A stretch of DNA of 64,000 nt. Origin: Prostheceraeus crozeri. Lineage: Eukaryota; Platyhelminthes; Polycladida; Euryleptidae. The notes beneath the pieces are model-generated. The model saw nothing but the letters and a program-made list of their open reading frames with translations, was not told the origin of the DNA and ran no database searches. The DNA lies in the NCBI GenBank assembly GCA_907163375.1, contig CAJQUW010001972.1:1650001-1714000 (forward strand), read 5' to 3'. The position numbers were made by a program, and so were the translations under genes. Positions within the stretch are counted from its first letter, which is position 1, and each line of letters begins with the position of its first letter. This document shows, in pieces, positions 41,601 through 47,553 of this stretch.

Positions 41601-42623
41601 ATCAAAACACCGACTCCGCCGCCAGTAGCGAGGACACCTTCACAAAAGTCATTAACCAGAGCATCGCCGGAACAAAGAATAACTGAAAGTCCATATCAAC
41701 AACCTCCGCAAAGGTCATCACTCGAGGGAACAATCAAAACACCAACTCCACCACCTATGGAGAGGACGCCTTCTCTAAAGTCATTGACCAGAGCATCGCC
41801 TCAAGAAAGAATATCTGTGAGTGCTTACCCACAGTCTTCCAACGGGGCTTCACCCGATGCCATCATCAAAACACCTACTCCTCCACCAGTAGCAAGAACG
41901 TCTTCTCAGAAATCCTTAACGAGAGTGTCACCTGAGCAAAGATTATCAGAGAGCCCTTATCAACAGCCTTCTAACAGGGCTTCACCCGACGCCGTAATCA
42001 AAACCCCTACCCCACCACCAGTAGCGAGGACACCTTCTCAACAGTCACTACCCAAGACACCATCTGAACAAAGAATTGAAAGTCCTTACCAGCAACCTTT
42101 GACAAGATCGTCACCTCAGGCGACCGTCAAAACTCCTTCTCCACAACCAGCTCCTGTGACTCCGCCTCACGACAGTGACAGAGGGTTACCACAACCACCA
42201 GTGAAAACTCCATCTCGGAATTCTGGACGATCTCAAGGCGAAAGACTAACTTCTCGAGAATCCCCAGGGCAGCTGGCAGAGAGACCATCTGGTTCTCGCA
42301 CATCTGTGCGAAGTGAAAGGTCCGTTATCAAGGAGCCAACTGTGCTTCCTGAACCGGAAACTGCTCAAGAAAACGAGGACACTGAACCTGTCAACTTATC
42401 GCCTGCTGATGAGCATCGTTCAGAAGTACTTTCGCGTACTTCCACGAAAGTAGAATCTAAGAATTATCCTGAAATTACCGATGGACTTCGAAATGAAGAT
42501 GAGCAAGAAGAATCGTTGCCTACTAGAGTTGCTGAGTCGATTCGAGCTGAGAGTCGACAAGATGATACTGCTGCTCCCTTTTTGGAGGCCCGTGAAGATT
42601 CTCATCCGGACAATTTTTACTGA
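5295..42623 (+). CDS. DNHD1: DNHD1-like divergent dynein heavy chain, C-terminal 1855 residues (12 exons, 5' end outside window)
   Basis: The coding sequence is join(5295..5676, 7106..7215, 10563..11074, 12141..12576, 13953..14203, 15264..15408, 22976..23569, 25539..25717, 30251..30390, 30458..30560, 33928..34024, 40003..42623). Every junction is AG/GT and every phase matches, giving an open frame to TGA at 42621. The exons follow the order of the dynein heavy chain C-terminal third: the SLLAEDILLFAFMLC helix, FHEAMVLRVLRPDR, GWLILEDLHLADE, FALCFFNAVLMLRQNYG, a QE-N-L helix ending in VPDEW, VWLGGLYHPKSLLT, SCPVYINT and LVLRGATLILDA. Ordinary dyneins have near-invariant forms of these motifs (LLQNCHLA, LLFGLCFFHAV, WLSGFFFPQAFLT, CPVYKT, WIKRGVALLC), so this is a diverged member. 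In vertebrates DNHD1 is linked to the sperm flagellum. Its role here is inferred from family only. The assignment to dynein is firm; the exact subfamily is an inference. Confidence 0.85.
5677..7105 (+). other. Intron, with a 21-bp tandem repeat
   Basis: Between 5997 and 6081 four ATCGAC words (6012, 6033, 6055 and 6076) mark units of 21-22 bp with CATTATAATCGAC as the commonest form. The rest is AT-rich with CATGTACATGTAT-like palindromes near 6300-6390. Confidence 0.6.
7106..7215 (+). CDS. DNHD1: DNHD1-like exon B (AAA6 entry helix)
   Basis: A 110-nt exon runs from acceptor tccgttgcag to donor CAAG|gtaaat. It enters in phase 2, so the split codon AT|A gives Ile, and leaves in phase 1. The peptide SLLAEDILLFAFMLCINTSL is the counterpart of the dynein segment (RGLFEKDKLLFSFLLC in ordinary chains) that opens the D6 region. 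It is followed by SEEEINLFIQ, which matches the acidic 'EEW-FFL-G' stretch. The short exon is convincing only because its phases fit both neighbours. Confidence 0.8.
7216..10562 (+). other. Intron, mostly unfeatured
   Basis: No exon is needed here because the phases of 7215 and 10563 agree. Only the tRNA-headed SINE-like piece at 10155-10240 was recognised. Confidence 0.5.
10155..10240 (+). repeat. tRNA-headed SINE fragment
   Basis: GGCCTTGTGGTACAGTATTC is an A-box-like start. It is followed by CTCTAGGGAGACC, a decayed B box (TTGTTTGAAACG) and GGGTCGGGTCAAACCAAAGA. The order and the last segment resemble SINE consensus sequences of invertebrates. Promoter boxes are degraded, so it is not a working tRNA. 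Confidence 0.5.
10563..11074 (+). CDS. DNHD1: DNHD1-like exon C (AAA6, 'LRPDR' segment)
   Basis: The acceptor is aaaatttcag and the donor is AAAA|gtaagt, phase 1 in and phase 0 out. It contains PPAWIPDHVWKDVMALSVLP (the W-x-P-x-x-W dynein motif), DAWKEWYDHEKPEE (the W-x-x-W-...-PE motif) and FHEAMVLRVLRPDRLVTALK, the clearest dynein signature in the window. The end, FNTALILLPTKAWKEKYHH, replaces the usual P-I-FILSPGADP, so the GADP sensor-like turn is lost. This is seen directly and argues against a standard motor subunit. Confidence 0.9.
11601..11690 (+). repeat. tRNA-like SINE head
   Basis: GTTGCTCAGCTGGTCAAAGC resembles the D-arm/A box of a tRNA, and GTTAGTTCGAGTGTTACC about 40 nt later resembles the T-arm/B box. 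The acceptor stems do not pair, so it is a retroposed tRNA-derived sequence and not a gene. It lies in the intron 11075-12140, in which nothing else is seen. Confidence 0.5.
12141..12576 (+). CDS. DNHD1: DNHD1-like exon D (AAA6 'GW-L-HLA' segment)
   Basis: The acceptor is gcattttccag and the donor is AAAG|gtaagt, phase 0 in and phase 1 out. The core NNGWLILEDLHLADETALQT corresponds to G-W-V-L-L-Q-N-C-H-L-A of ordinary chains, with the Q-N pair replaced by E-D. FCVWMTLVPGEATHVPEAML equals FRLWLTS-P-FP--LQ. Between them a 40-residue Ser/Pro/Gly-rich loop (about residues 67-95 of the exon) enlarges the domain. The usual GQGQ glycines just upstream are missing. Confidence 0.88.
12770..13485 (-). 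mobile_element. Non-LTR retrotransposon fragment, 3' part of ORF2
   Basis: On the - strand one reads, from 13480 to 12770, CYMGDR, then TKAAITARIAAGWKF, then LYQTCVCRAIVYGAETC, TAEMTMLRTMIGEKREDR, and ECERLRWHGHVKRRSENST. This is the classical C-terminal order of LINE reverse transcriptases ('YLGD', 'ARI--GW', 'YGSETW', 'RWFGHV-R'). Frame changes separate the pieces. A 20-bp word, ACAACATGTCGCCGGTCGCC, is duplicated at 13326 and 13360. It differs from the 1.5-2.3 kb fragment in motif style, so it is a different family. It lies in the intron 12577-13952. Confidence 0.82.
13953..14203 (+). CDS. DNHD1: DNHD1-like exon E ('LCFFNAV' segment)
   Basis: The acceptor is tgtctatttcag and the donor is GGCT|gtaagt, phase 1 in and phase 0 out. 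KTHYFALCFFNAVLMLRQNYG corresponds to the highly conserved dynein W-K-LLFGLCFFHAVVQERRKFG. The His and the E-R-R-K residues differ, and the usual GWNIPYEF is reduced to a short ISQWKIF. A proline run (APPPEQ) lies near the end. Confidence 0.88.
14204..15263 (+). other. Intron without recognised features
   Basis: AT-rich. No repeat or exon was seen. Confidence 0.4.
15264..15408 (+). CDS. DNHD1: DNHD1-like exon F ('Y-GG' segment, degenerate)
   Basis: The acceptor is tatcttttcag and the donor is ATCG|gtaaga, phase 0 in and phase 1 out. VVYEKLFTEGVDKLYAHALL matches Y-xGEVIYGGRVTDDWDRRLL by position, but the GG pair and the D-DRR residues are replaced. It is then followed by LSAIFEKASAGLSEIILG. 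It is recognised by order, phases and the YxxL/L-x-x-L spacing rather than by strong identity. Confidence 0.72.
17205..17296 (-). repeat. tRNA-like SINE head
   Basis: On the - strand ACTGGTTAATTCGCGCTC (17289-17272) resembles an A box, and GTTAGTTCGAACCCTATC (17226-17209) is a good B box at about 48 nt spacing. It is followed by GACAGATGAGACAAATACC, a SINE-like body. No functional cloverleaf is evident. Confidence 0.55.
17973..21363 (-). mobile_element. Old, nearly full-length non-LTR retrotransposon (RTE-like, ~3.4 kb)
   Basis: The 17-bp word TTTTAGTCTCATTTATT stands at 17956-17972 and again at 21364-21380, a target duplication of the length made by target-primed reverse transcription. On the - strand the insert starts with a run of G (21361 downward) and ends in two copies of AAGGTGAGC just before the duplication, like the short tail repeats of RTE/CR1 elements. 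Decayed coding pieces fit a LINE: EEVRILEFALAYDLVLG near 20320-20270 (endonuclease region) and PTVWTNYRGITI near 19245-19210 (reverse transcriptase). Its base composition is much more GC- and CT-rich than its surroundings. No frame is intact. Confidence 0.75.
22056..22868. mobile_element. Non-autonomous hAT-like element with GAACGGCGTTCA arrays
   Basis: The ends read CAGAGTGTGAATGA (left) and, reverse-complemented, CAGAGCAGTGAATGA (right). That is the CAGRG start typical of hAT elements. Both subterminal zones carry several copies of TGAACTTGAACTGAACG, GAACGGCGTTCATT and the palindrome GTTCACGATTTTCGTGAAC. No open frame lies inside, and no exact 8-bp duplication could be matched. Confidence 0.65.
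22976..23569 (+). CDS. DNHD1: DNHD1-like exon G (dynein C-terminal domain, helical part)
   Basis: This large exon lies after a 7.6-kb intron. The acceptor is ttcacttacag and the donor is AAAA|gtaagt, phase 1 in and out. The first half holds a helical region (residues about 1-75) with no clear family motif. The second half has VIDQECAIFNRHMCAVRQLV, the counterpart of the dynein 'QE--R-N-LL--I--SL--L' helix, then the ALALEKEQVPDEW end that equals the V-P--W motif closing that helix. It is followed by LTSWVK, matching the conserved L--WV--L. Confidence 0.88.
23570..25538 (+). other. Intron with one MITE
   Basis: Apart from the inverted-repeat element at 23688-24100, no exon or repeat is recognised. 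Confidence 0.5.
23688..24100. mobile_element. MITE with TTTCTAGTTTCCCTYCGCCAG ends
   Basis: The left end TTCTAGTTTCCCTTCGCCAG (23692-23711) is matched by the reverse complement of 24078-24097 with one change. The palindrome CTAG at both ends hides the exact border. The body is about 0.4 kb with no coding capacity, and it begins about 120 nt after the donor at 23569. The superfamily is not determined. Confidence 0.7.
25539..25717 (+). CDS. DNHD1: DNHD1-like exon H ('WL-GFF-P--FLT' segment)
   Basis: The acceptor is cgaatttcag and the donor is TGAG|gtaaga, phase 1 in and phase 0 out. YDRYHQLRRWVKEGI equals the R--FL--W---G turn, and VWLGGLYHPKSLLTVLKHEK equals WLSGFFFPQAFLTA-LQ--AR. LSIDEV ends the exon like the dynein I-ID-L. 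These motifs are among the best preserved in the whole gene. Confidence 0.9.
26025..26093 (-). repeat. tRNA-derived sequence
   Basis: On the - strand GGCTCGTGGCTCAGTTTGTA, then GAGCAGAGGTCTAGTTAACA and GGTCGTAGGCTCTAATT follow the D-arm, anticodon-arm and T-arm order of a tRNA. The T loop has lost GTTCRA and the acceptor ends do not pair, so this is a pseudogene or SINE head. Confidence 0.55.
28693..29556. repeat. Three diverged copies of a ~200-bp repeat (two direct, one inverted)
   Basis: Copy 1 is 28693-28890 and copy 2 is 28986-29195. Both start CAGGTTTT, pass GTAGA(C/T)GTACTTA(A/G)GCATA, ATGCAGATCG and ACTTTTTGCATT, and end TTCGTCTGTTCGRCGCATT. Copy 3 (29400-29556) is the same sequence inverted, with the matching words GTACTTAAAATTTCG and AGTATTCCGATTTGC read in reverse. 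The class is unknown. Confidence 0.7.
30251..30390 (+). CDS. DNHD1: DNHD1-like exon I (C-terminal beta-barrel, first part)
   Basis: The acceptor is ttgctgtttcag and the donor is CAGAC|gtaagt, phase 0 in and phase 2 out. VTYAVEPTISFEKLPDTVGE followed by DGAVCLVNNHTMGALQDENM corresponds to the dynein stretch that reads G-Y-I-GL-LEGA-WD in ordinary chains. The W is lost here. It is separated from the next exon by an intron of only 67 nt, the shortest in the gene. Confidence 0.78.
30458..30560 (+). CDS. DNHD1: DNHD1-like exon J ('CPVY' strand)
   Basis: The acceptor is tcttctttcag and the donor is AACACA|gtaagt, phase 2 in and phase 0 out. YPTFVLRVVAKQEV corresponds to the L-P-I---P strand, and YSCPVYINT is an almost intact copy of the dynein Y-x-CPVYKT signature. 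Confidence 0.9.
31554..32235. mobile_element. Foldback element with ~185-bp inverted arms
   Basis: The arm 31554-31735 reappears inverted at 32050-32235. Shared words include GGCAGCC, CACAGAATGATG, GAGTTCTATCTGGTT, CTCTTCTTGTCAGAC and GCAGATTGAAG. The spacer is about 315 bp without coding capacity. Long imperfect terminal arms around a short core fit a foldback-type non-autonomous DNA transposon. Confidence 0.65.
32290..32765. repeat. Inverted repeat with TGTCAGGTATTGTATTT units
   Basis: The left arm (about 32290-32470), read on the - strand, has ATGTCAGGTATTGTATTTTG, CTTGCAAATCACATG and CGATAGCGACCATATG. The right arm (about 32620-32765) has the + strand forms TTTCAGGTATTGTATTTG, CTTGAAAATCTCATGG and AGCGATAACAGCTATG. 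CAGGTATT words are also repeated within each arm. Confidence 0.6.
33928..34024 (+). CDS. DNHD1: DNHD1-like exon K ('W--RG-AL' end of dynein domain)
   Basis: The acceptor is tatctcttgcag and the donor is GCAG|gtgaga, phase 0 in and phase 1 out. TRSGFVDYFPIPTSP equals the R----YV---LPT strand, and SELVLRGATLILDAG equals the H-W-I-x-RGVALLC end of all dynein heavy chains. In an ordinary chain the protein would stop about here. In this gene it continues into the large exon at 40003. Confidence 0.9.
34442..34848. mobile_element. Short inverted-repeat element (MITE)
   Basis: The left end CTTTTATTCTTCCTCCCCCA is matched by the reverse complement of the right end, CTTCTATTCTTCCCTCCCCC, and both are preceded by CTAAG/CTTAG. 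The body is about 0.4 kb and non-coding. No clear target duplication was found. Confidence 0.5.
35240..35570 (-). mobile_element. LINE reverse transcriptase fragment (motif A region)
   Basis: On the - strand the sequence encodes AMLSFDIKKAFDSLGHLKLL, the reverse transcriptase block with the first catalytic Asp (F-D-x-x-K-A-F-D-S). After a frame change it continues with YLQNRTQRVRI (the 'YL--R-Q-V-I' block). It is truncated on both sides, and the clade is not resolved. Confidence 0.78.
36182..37011. mobile_element. Non-autonomous hAT element with 8-bp target duplication
   Basis: The direct repeat CATCAATG lies at 36174-36181 and 37012-37019. Ends are CAGTGGCGGGTGCGAC (left) and CAGTGAGGGAGCAG (right, reverse-complemented). 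GTGCGACT/CGCACGATTA words are repeated near both ends. The length is 830 bp with no transposase. The 8-bp duplication and CAGTG start are the hAT hallmarks. Confidence 0.88.
37251..37336. repeat. Imperfect hairpin
   Basis: Arms CTTAACATCAGTTAATATTT and GTTAACATCAGTTTATGTAT (reverse complement of the right arm), followed by (C)GACAATAC/TGTCATAG, flank a 30-nt loop. Confidence 0.5.
37530..39855. repeat. Clusters of TGTAACGTTATTACG motifs, inverted left versus right
   Basis: At 37536-37600 the motif reads CGTAATAACGTTACA and CGTAATAGCGTTACAC. At 39453, 39660 and 39834 it reads TGTAACGTTATTACG or close forms. This arrangement resembles subterminal repeats of one 2.3-kb non-autonomous DNA transposon, but its outer borders were not found. 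Confidence 0.45.
40003..42623 (+). CDS. DNHD1: DNHD1-like terminal exon: Ser/Pro/Gln-rich disordered tail
   Basis: The acceptor is ttgttcttgcag, entering in phase 1. The exon is open for 873 codons to TGA at 42621-42623. After about 30 residues of ordinary composition the tail has an acidic run (EEEEEEV), SKES/SLS-rich blocks, an alanine run, an acidic cluster (DTETEDESESERE), and then a long region packed with SP and TP dipeptides flanked by K or R. A 44-residue tandem repeat occupies 41580-42104. No domain or membrane segment is seen. The dense S/T-P sites suggest phosphorylation by proline-directed kinases (inference). No normal dynein heavy chain ends this way. The exon could in principle belong to a fused or alternative transcript, but the phase fit with 34024 and the absence of a stop in exon K support one gene. 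Confidence 0.85.
41580..42140 (+). repeat. 44-codon tandem repeat inside the tail exon
   Basis: Units begin at 41580, 41712, 41844 and 41976 (132, 132, 132 and 129 nt), with a partial fifth from 42105. Each reads (R/G)(A/S)SP..(I)IKTPTPPP(V/M)(A/E)RT, then (P/S)S.(K/Q)SL, then SP(E/Q)(E/Q)R and ESPYQQP. Related shorter units, TPSQQSLRR(D/E)SPQQITK, precede it near 41288-41410. Unequal exchange within the exon would explain this, and repeat number may vary between individuals. Confidence 0.92.
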
Positions 42624-42928
42624 TAAAGCTCATGACTTACTTAGTCCTTCTACTTCGTACATATCAAAACTTTGCATTGCCGTCCTTGCACGACTTGACC
42701 TTTTGATTGTCGTCGTTTTGATTTAATTTTCTGCAATAACCAATGTGACTGTGATAACAAGTTTGCTTTTGATTAGATCGATTGTTCATCAGGTTGAAGT
42801 TTCAAGTGGGTTGTAGCTTATCTGAGCTTTCAGATTCATGTCGTGAAAGAGGGAATAATTAATGATTAATAGCTAATTAGCAAGTGGCTATTAATAGTTA
42901 GTGATAAATTAACAATTTCTTTTCAATT

Positions 42929-42934
42929 AATAAA
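42929..42934 (+). terminator. Candidate polyadenylation signal AATAAA
   Basis: This is the first AATAAA after the stop codon at 42623, implying a 3' UTR of about 320-330 nt. AT-rich sequence follows. No transcript evidence is available. Confidence 0.35.
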
Positions 42935-43934
42935 TGTTTTAATGAAGATTTGTTTGAAAAGGTGCAAAGTTGCATCAGGTTAAATAGAAGAAAAGCACAA
43001 AACTCAGAGGGATGCTGGAAGAGGGATTTCCCGGGGCAGGTGAAGTTTCCTTGATACAGACACATTTGCCTATCTGTATCGATCACGATAGAAAGTCGCT
43101 GCCACAGGTAATGCAAAGAACAGTTGTTGTCAGTTATTAATGAAATGGCACTTTTAGGTCTCGAATTTCATTATTGGAACTTTTTGCATTTTCAAATTAC
43201 AAATTTATGCATTTCCTTAATATGTTGAAGTACCTACAGATATCGTGCTTCTTCCAATTAGACTCCGTGCCTGGTTCCTGTAGTTAGGTAATCGTTTATC
43301 ATCCCTCTGCAGATTCAATCATTTAAGTTTTCTTCGATTTCATTCCTTATTGAAGAATATCATGCAAAATTTTAGCGATCTACTTGCAACTTGACCTTAT
43401 CTCATGCTCCACCAAACGTCAAGTTGTAACGTCTCATGATCATTTAACAATAGCGAGTGATGCAGAAGTCTTTCCCAAGTTTCAGAAAACTGCCTCGTCA
43501 GGAAGTTAAAAGAAGGAAACTACAATTAAGGGAAAATTTCAAAATGCACACTCTTGTATACAGCATAAATTATGAGGTATAAGAAAATAGTTTGATAAAT
43601 AAACCTACATGTATACCAAGTAGACATTGTGGCTCATAGCAATTTATATAATGGCAACTCTTGGTTCAAATTACCGAATTGAATCAAACCTTCGAAGATC
43701 GCTCAATTATTAAATCTCAATGAATACATGCGATAACCAATTAGCTTAGTTTTGGTAAACATCCACTTACTGCCCTCGAATTAGCAGTTAATCACCGCCT
43801 TAATATCATCTAGTTAAGCGCCATTAGCAATAACAATATAATTATATGTATATCAATCCTATTAATCTATTTTTTAATATCATATAACATATTTTGATAA
43901 AATATCCATCATAAATATTCATGTTATGTTAATT
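42935..43934. other. Intergenic, with a Penelope-like terminal motif
   Basis: On the - strand 43502-43478 reads TCCTGACGAGGCAGTTTTCT and then GAAAC, again in the order of a hammerhead core (CTGANGA, short hairpin, GAAA). No other feature is seen in this stretch. Confidence 0.4.
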
Positions 43935-44372
43935 CACTAGGTGACATAGCCACGCGTAACTACGGAGCACTCCAAGCATCCGTGTTTAAGAGCAGCTTAG
44001 ACTTATACGCGCGGCACTTAAAGTCAGCAATCACGTGATCTGATGCTGTCAAAACATGGGGAATGTTAATGAATATGCGCGGACGAGTGTTTATGGTTTA
44101 CTCGTCGTCTACGGTTGTCCGCGTTGCCGCTTGAACCACGGATGAGCCGCTAGCATAATCTGTCTGTCCTGAGCATGAAATTTAGGTCCTCTTATATACA
44201 TGGTTTAGCCTCTCATACATACAGACACATGAGACGCAAAATCTACATTGTAGGACTGCCGACAGATGTTGCAGGAATGTCACGCACAGCCACGGATGTT
44301 TTGCGGTCATGTGTAATTACACGTAGTTTACGCGTAAATTACGCGTAATTGAGCGTGACATGTCACCTAGTG
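43935..44372. mobile_element. MITE with CACTAGGTGACAT inverted ends
   Basis: CACTAGGTGACAT at 43935 is matched by ATGTCACCTAGTG ending at 44372. ACGCGTAA words occur near both ends (CACGCGTAACTACG; TTTACGCGTAAATTACGCG). It is 438 bp, non-coding, with a possible 2-bp TT duplication. Starting with CACTA is suggestive of the CACTA group but not sufficient. Confidence 0.72.
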
Positions 44373-44751
44373 TTCCTACTGCATCCTACACAGTGTAGGG
44401 GAGAGTGGGGCAGAACGGAACCCTAGCTTCGATTTTTATTTGTTTTGATCATTTGTGTGTCAAGAACACTTAGTATAGCAAAACACTAGTGATTTTAATA
44501 TACTCGCGGCATTCATTTTTTGCAAATGCATGAATTTGGGTCTTGTTTTTCTAAATAATCGCTTTTTGGGGTTTTTGATATAATTTTTGAGACTTACAAT
44601 ATAAGGGAAATCAGTACTTTGTAAGCGACTTGATACATTTCTGATGTCAAATCCTATTGGTACCGATTATGAAGATCTTTTATTCTTGTTTAGAGCTAAC
44701 TGGAAACAAAAGTGATTTCAAAATTTGAAAATCACCTGAGGCATTGTGAAT

Positions 44752-44786
44752 GGGGCAGAACGGAACACAGTGTTCCGTTCTGCCCC
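44752..44786. repeat. Near-perfect 35-bp palindrome in the Pogo-type element
   Basis: Arms GGGGCAGAACGGAACAC and GTGTTCCGTTCTGCCCC flank a single A. It repeats the element's terminal motif in both directions and may be a transposase-binding site cluster (inference). Confidence 0.85.
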
Positions 44787-45177
44787 GCTGTGTTTTATAT
44801 TTTCCACAAGCTACTCTCATGCTTCATGTGGTTGTCATAATCATTACGTTAATGTAGCAGCCTCACTCGTAGTTTCTCGTGAATAAAAATGCACAAATAG
44901 CTTCAAATTCACATGTTCCCATTCAATCGCATGCTGTACATAATTTTAATTAGTTTTTCCTCAGACTAATATTGTCAATTAATATGCTAACTGCTTTAAT
45001 TGTAAGCTTAGTTCATATCTCGATCTGACGTGTGTTTCTCCGAAGATAGATATCTAGGATGAAATTCAAACCAAACACTAAGAGCTATACCAACACTAAC
45101 AAGCGCTTGTTCTCAATATGCTATTGTTTTGTAAAGCAATATTCATTCATCGGCGAATTAGTCACAGTGCTGTGGTA

Positions 45178-45802
45178 ATGGTGCGGAATTATACAAGAAA
45201 GACTACGCGCGGAAACTGGAGCTCGGACTCTATGAAACCAGCCAGAGAAGATGTGAATGACAAGAAAATAAGCATCAGACAAGCTTCAAAAACATATGGG
45301 ATTCCGATAACAAACCCTTCATCGTCACCTGAAGGGAGATATTCAACCAATGGGACGATTTCACCTTGTGTTCTCTAGTGACTTTGAAAATATCTTGGTG
45401 CAGCATTTATTGAGTTTGAATGAACAATTCTACGGCTTGTCGACAAAAGATGTAAGGCGTATCGCATATGAGTTAGCGAAATCATTGAATATAAAACATC
45501 CATTCAATGACGAAAAAGGAATTGCAGGAAAAGACTGGGTTATATCTTTCATGAAAAGAAACGATTAGGCAGGAAATGGAAATAAGGTCAAGGATGCCAT
45601 TCAGTCGACAAGTGTTCGCGGTGGACAGAAATCGAAAAGAAGCAAAACATCAAAGAATACAACTAGTTGTCCGGTGTGTGATCTATCGTACATTTCATCA
45701 GTTGGACTTGATTGGTTTTTGTGTACTGAGTGTAGTGAATGGGTGTGTGAAGAATGTTTCGGAAACAGTAAATGTCAGATATGTTTGTTGAATTCTTTGT
45801 AG
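45178..45802 (+). pseudogene. Pogo/Tigger transposase remnant (DNA-binding part fused to C-terminal zinc finger)
   Basis: It starts MVRNYTRKTTRGNWSSDSMK, typical of the N-terminal helix-turn-helix of jerky/Tigger transposases. A frame change near 45315 leads into TLHRHLKGDIQPMGRF and then FYGLSTKDVRRIAYELAKSL and KDWVISFMKRN, the second helical DNA-binding region. After an in-frame stop at 45566 the same frame continues with basic sequence and CPVC..(18)..CTEC..VCEEC..CQIC, a PHD-like finger found at the C end of many such transposases. The whole DDE catalytic domain (about 350 residues) is missing, so this is an internally deleted copy. Confidence 0.8.
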
Positions 45803-46105
45803 ATGTGAAGGATCATTGTGGATGATGGGGCTGGATGTGAAGCTGAATTGGTTGTCTGGGTATATATCCTAGAAGAGTTCATTTGTGAAATCGATTGGTC
45901 AAATAAAGTTCTTAACTTGTTGAACCTATTCGTTCTCAGTATTAAAACAGTTTAGAAATAGATTGCATTTTAGGCCTAAGTCAAAATTAGCGTCATTAGC
46001 CATAACTATATCCATATCTGTAGGCATCAAGATTACGAGTTAATTAAGATAGAAATTTTAAACAAAATTAATAAAAATATAACATTCAAACGAATTCAAA
46101 ATTAT

Positions 46106-47299
46106 ACCAGTACTATAGATATAAAAATTACCGGAAAAATATAAATTACATTTTTCCGGTAATTTTTCCGGGAAAATTGGAAAAATATGGAAAAATAAAA
46201 AATTTCCTGTCAACGAAAAATATTCCATCTAAGTAAATTTGCAATATAGTGTTGATTAGGTAAATGATACGGTATCTCATTTTGGTATTCATTCCACTGA
46301 GATTTCGCCATGTCTCTTCTAGACAAACAGAGGAGCGAAACGTTTCCATTTCTATGGCTCCAATTATCTCACCTCCAATTCCATCGTGTCTCATTCATCA
46401 ATAGAGACCGGGTTTCAGAGTGAATTATAGTGGCTCTTCCTTGCCGACGCACGCGCATAATTAAAATGTTATAGGGAAGAGGCAACAAGGAGATTTTGAG
46501 GCATTGAATTTTATCTAACATAACTTTTCTCGTACTGAGAATTTTTAGTTAAATGAATAGACGAAATGATCCTAATTCTCTGATTCATCCGTTTTTCATA
46601 GACGAAGTCAATCGCTTCAATAGTTCGAAAGTTAGAGCTGTTAGAGCTATATGTTTCAAATACACGAAACAGCTATCATTGTAAAAAAATAAATATAGTA
46701 AGCAATTATTATTAAACATGTATTTAGGCCTATTTCATTCACTTCAGTCGACCCTGATAATGCAGCACGCTCTCATTCAATATTTGGGTTTAGGCCTTGT
46801 TCTGAGAGTTTATATTTTCAGATGACATTCTCGAGAAGTACAACATTGAGGATTCATAGTAGGCTACACGGCGTGACGGCTCACGCTTTTATACGGTTAT
46901 AAATCTTATAATTAATAAGAATGATTCATGATAATGAAAGTTGAAATATTTAATTTACCATTACAACATTTTACAAAATTTAGGACTACTATTAAAGAAA
47001 TTAAAGCAAAAACGTTTAGTTAAACTTCGCAGATAAACACATTATTATGCTCTCTATTATGATAGCAAATATTTCTCTTCCTTTGAAGCTATGGCTGTCA
47101 TATGCAGTCGTATGATACAAACCGCAATGTTGTTATTCTATCTTTTTCAAATTACTAATGAAGTGATTCATCAAAATACAGAAATTGAACGGAAAAATTA
47201 CAAGTGGAAAAATATTATATTTTTCCGGTAATTTTTCCGGAAAAATTACCGGAAAATTTTCCAGAAAATTTTCCATTTCATATCCTTAACCAGTACTAT
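46106..47299. mobile_element. hAT-like non-autonomous element nested in the Pogo-type element
   Basis: The direct repeat ACCAGTACTAT is found at 46106-46116 and 47289-47299. An 8-bp hAT duplication would be part of it. Next to both copies lie arrays of TTTTTCCGGTAATTTTTCCG and GGAAAATTTTCC in inverted arrangement. The body of about 1.17 kb has no recognisable transposase. Confidence 0.62.
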
Positions 47300-47553
47300 C
47301 ATATAGCCTGTACCTAACTTTCAGTAAGAATCTACCCTTTTTAACTAGGCCTACATAATCAATAAATTGAGCCAAATCTCAATAAATCATTTTAAAATAT
47401 GTGATAGATACATGTATATTATAATATGTATAAGCGATAAATTGGGTTGATTTCCAATATATTTTTATTGAAGTGATACAAACATGTAAAGTTCAACATG
47501 TTCCGCTCTGCCCCGCCTATGTGCTCTGTTTTGCCTCGCAATGTTCCGTTTTT

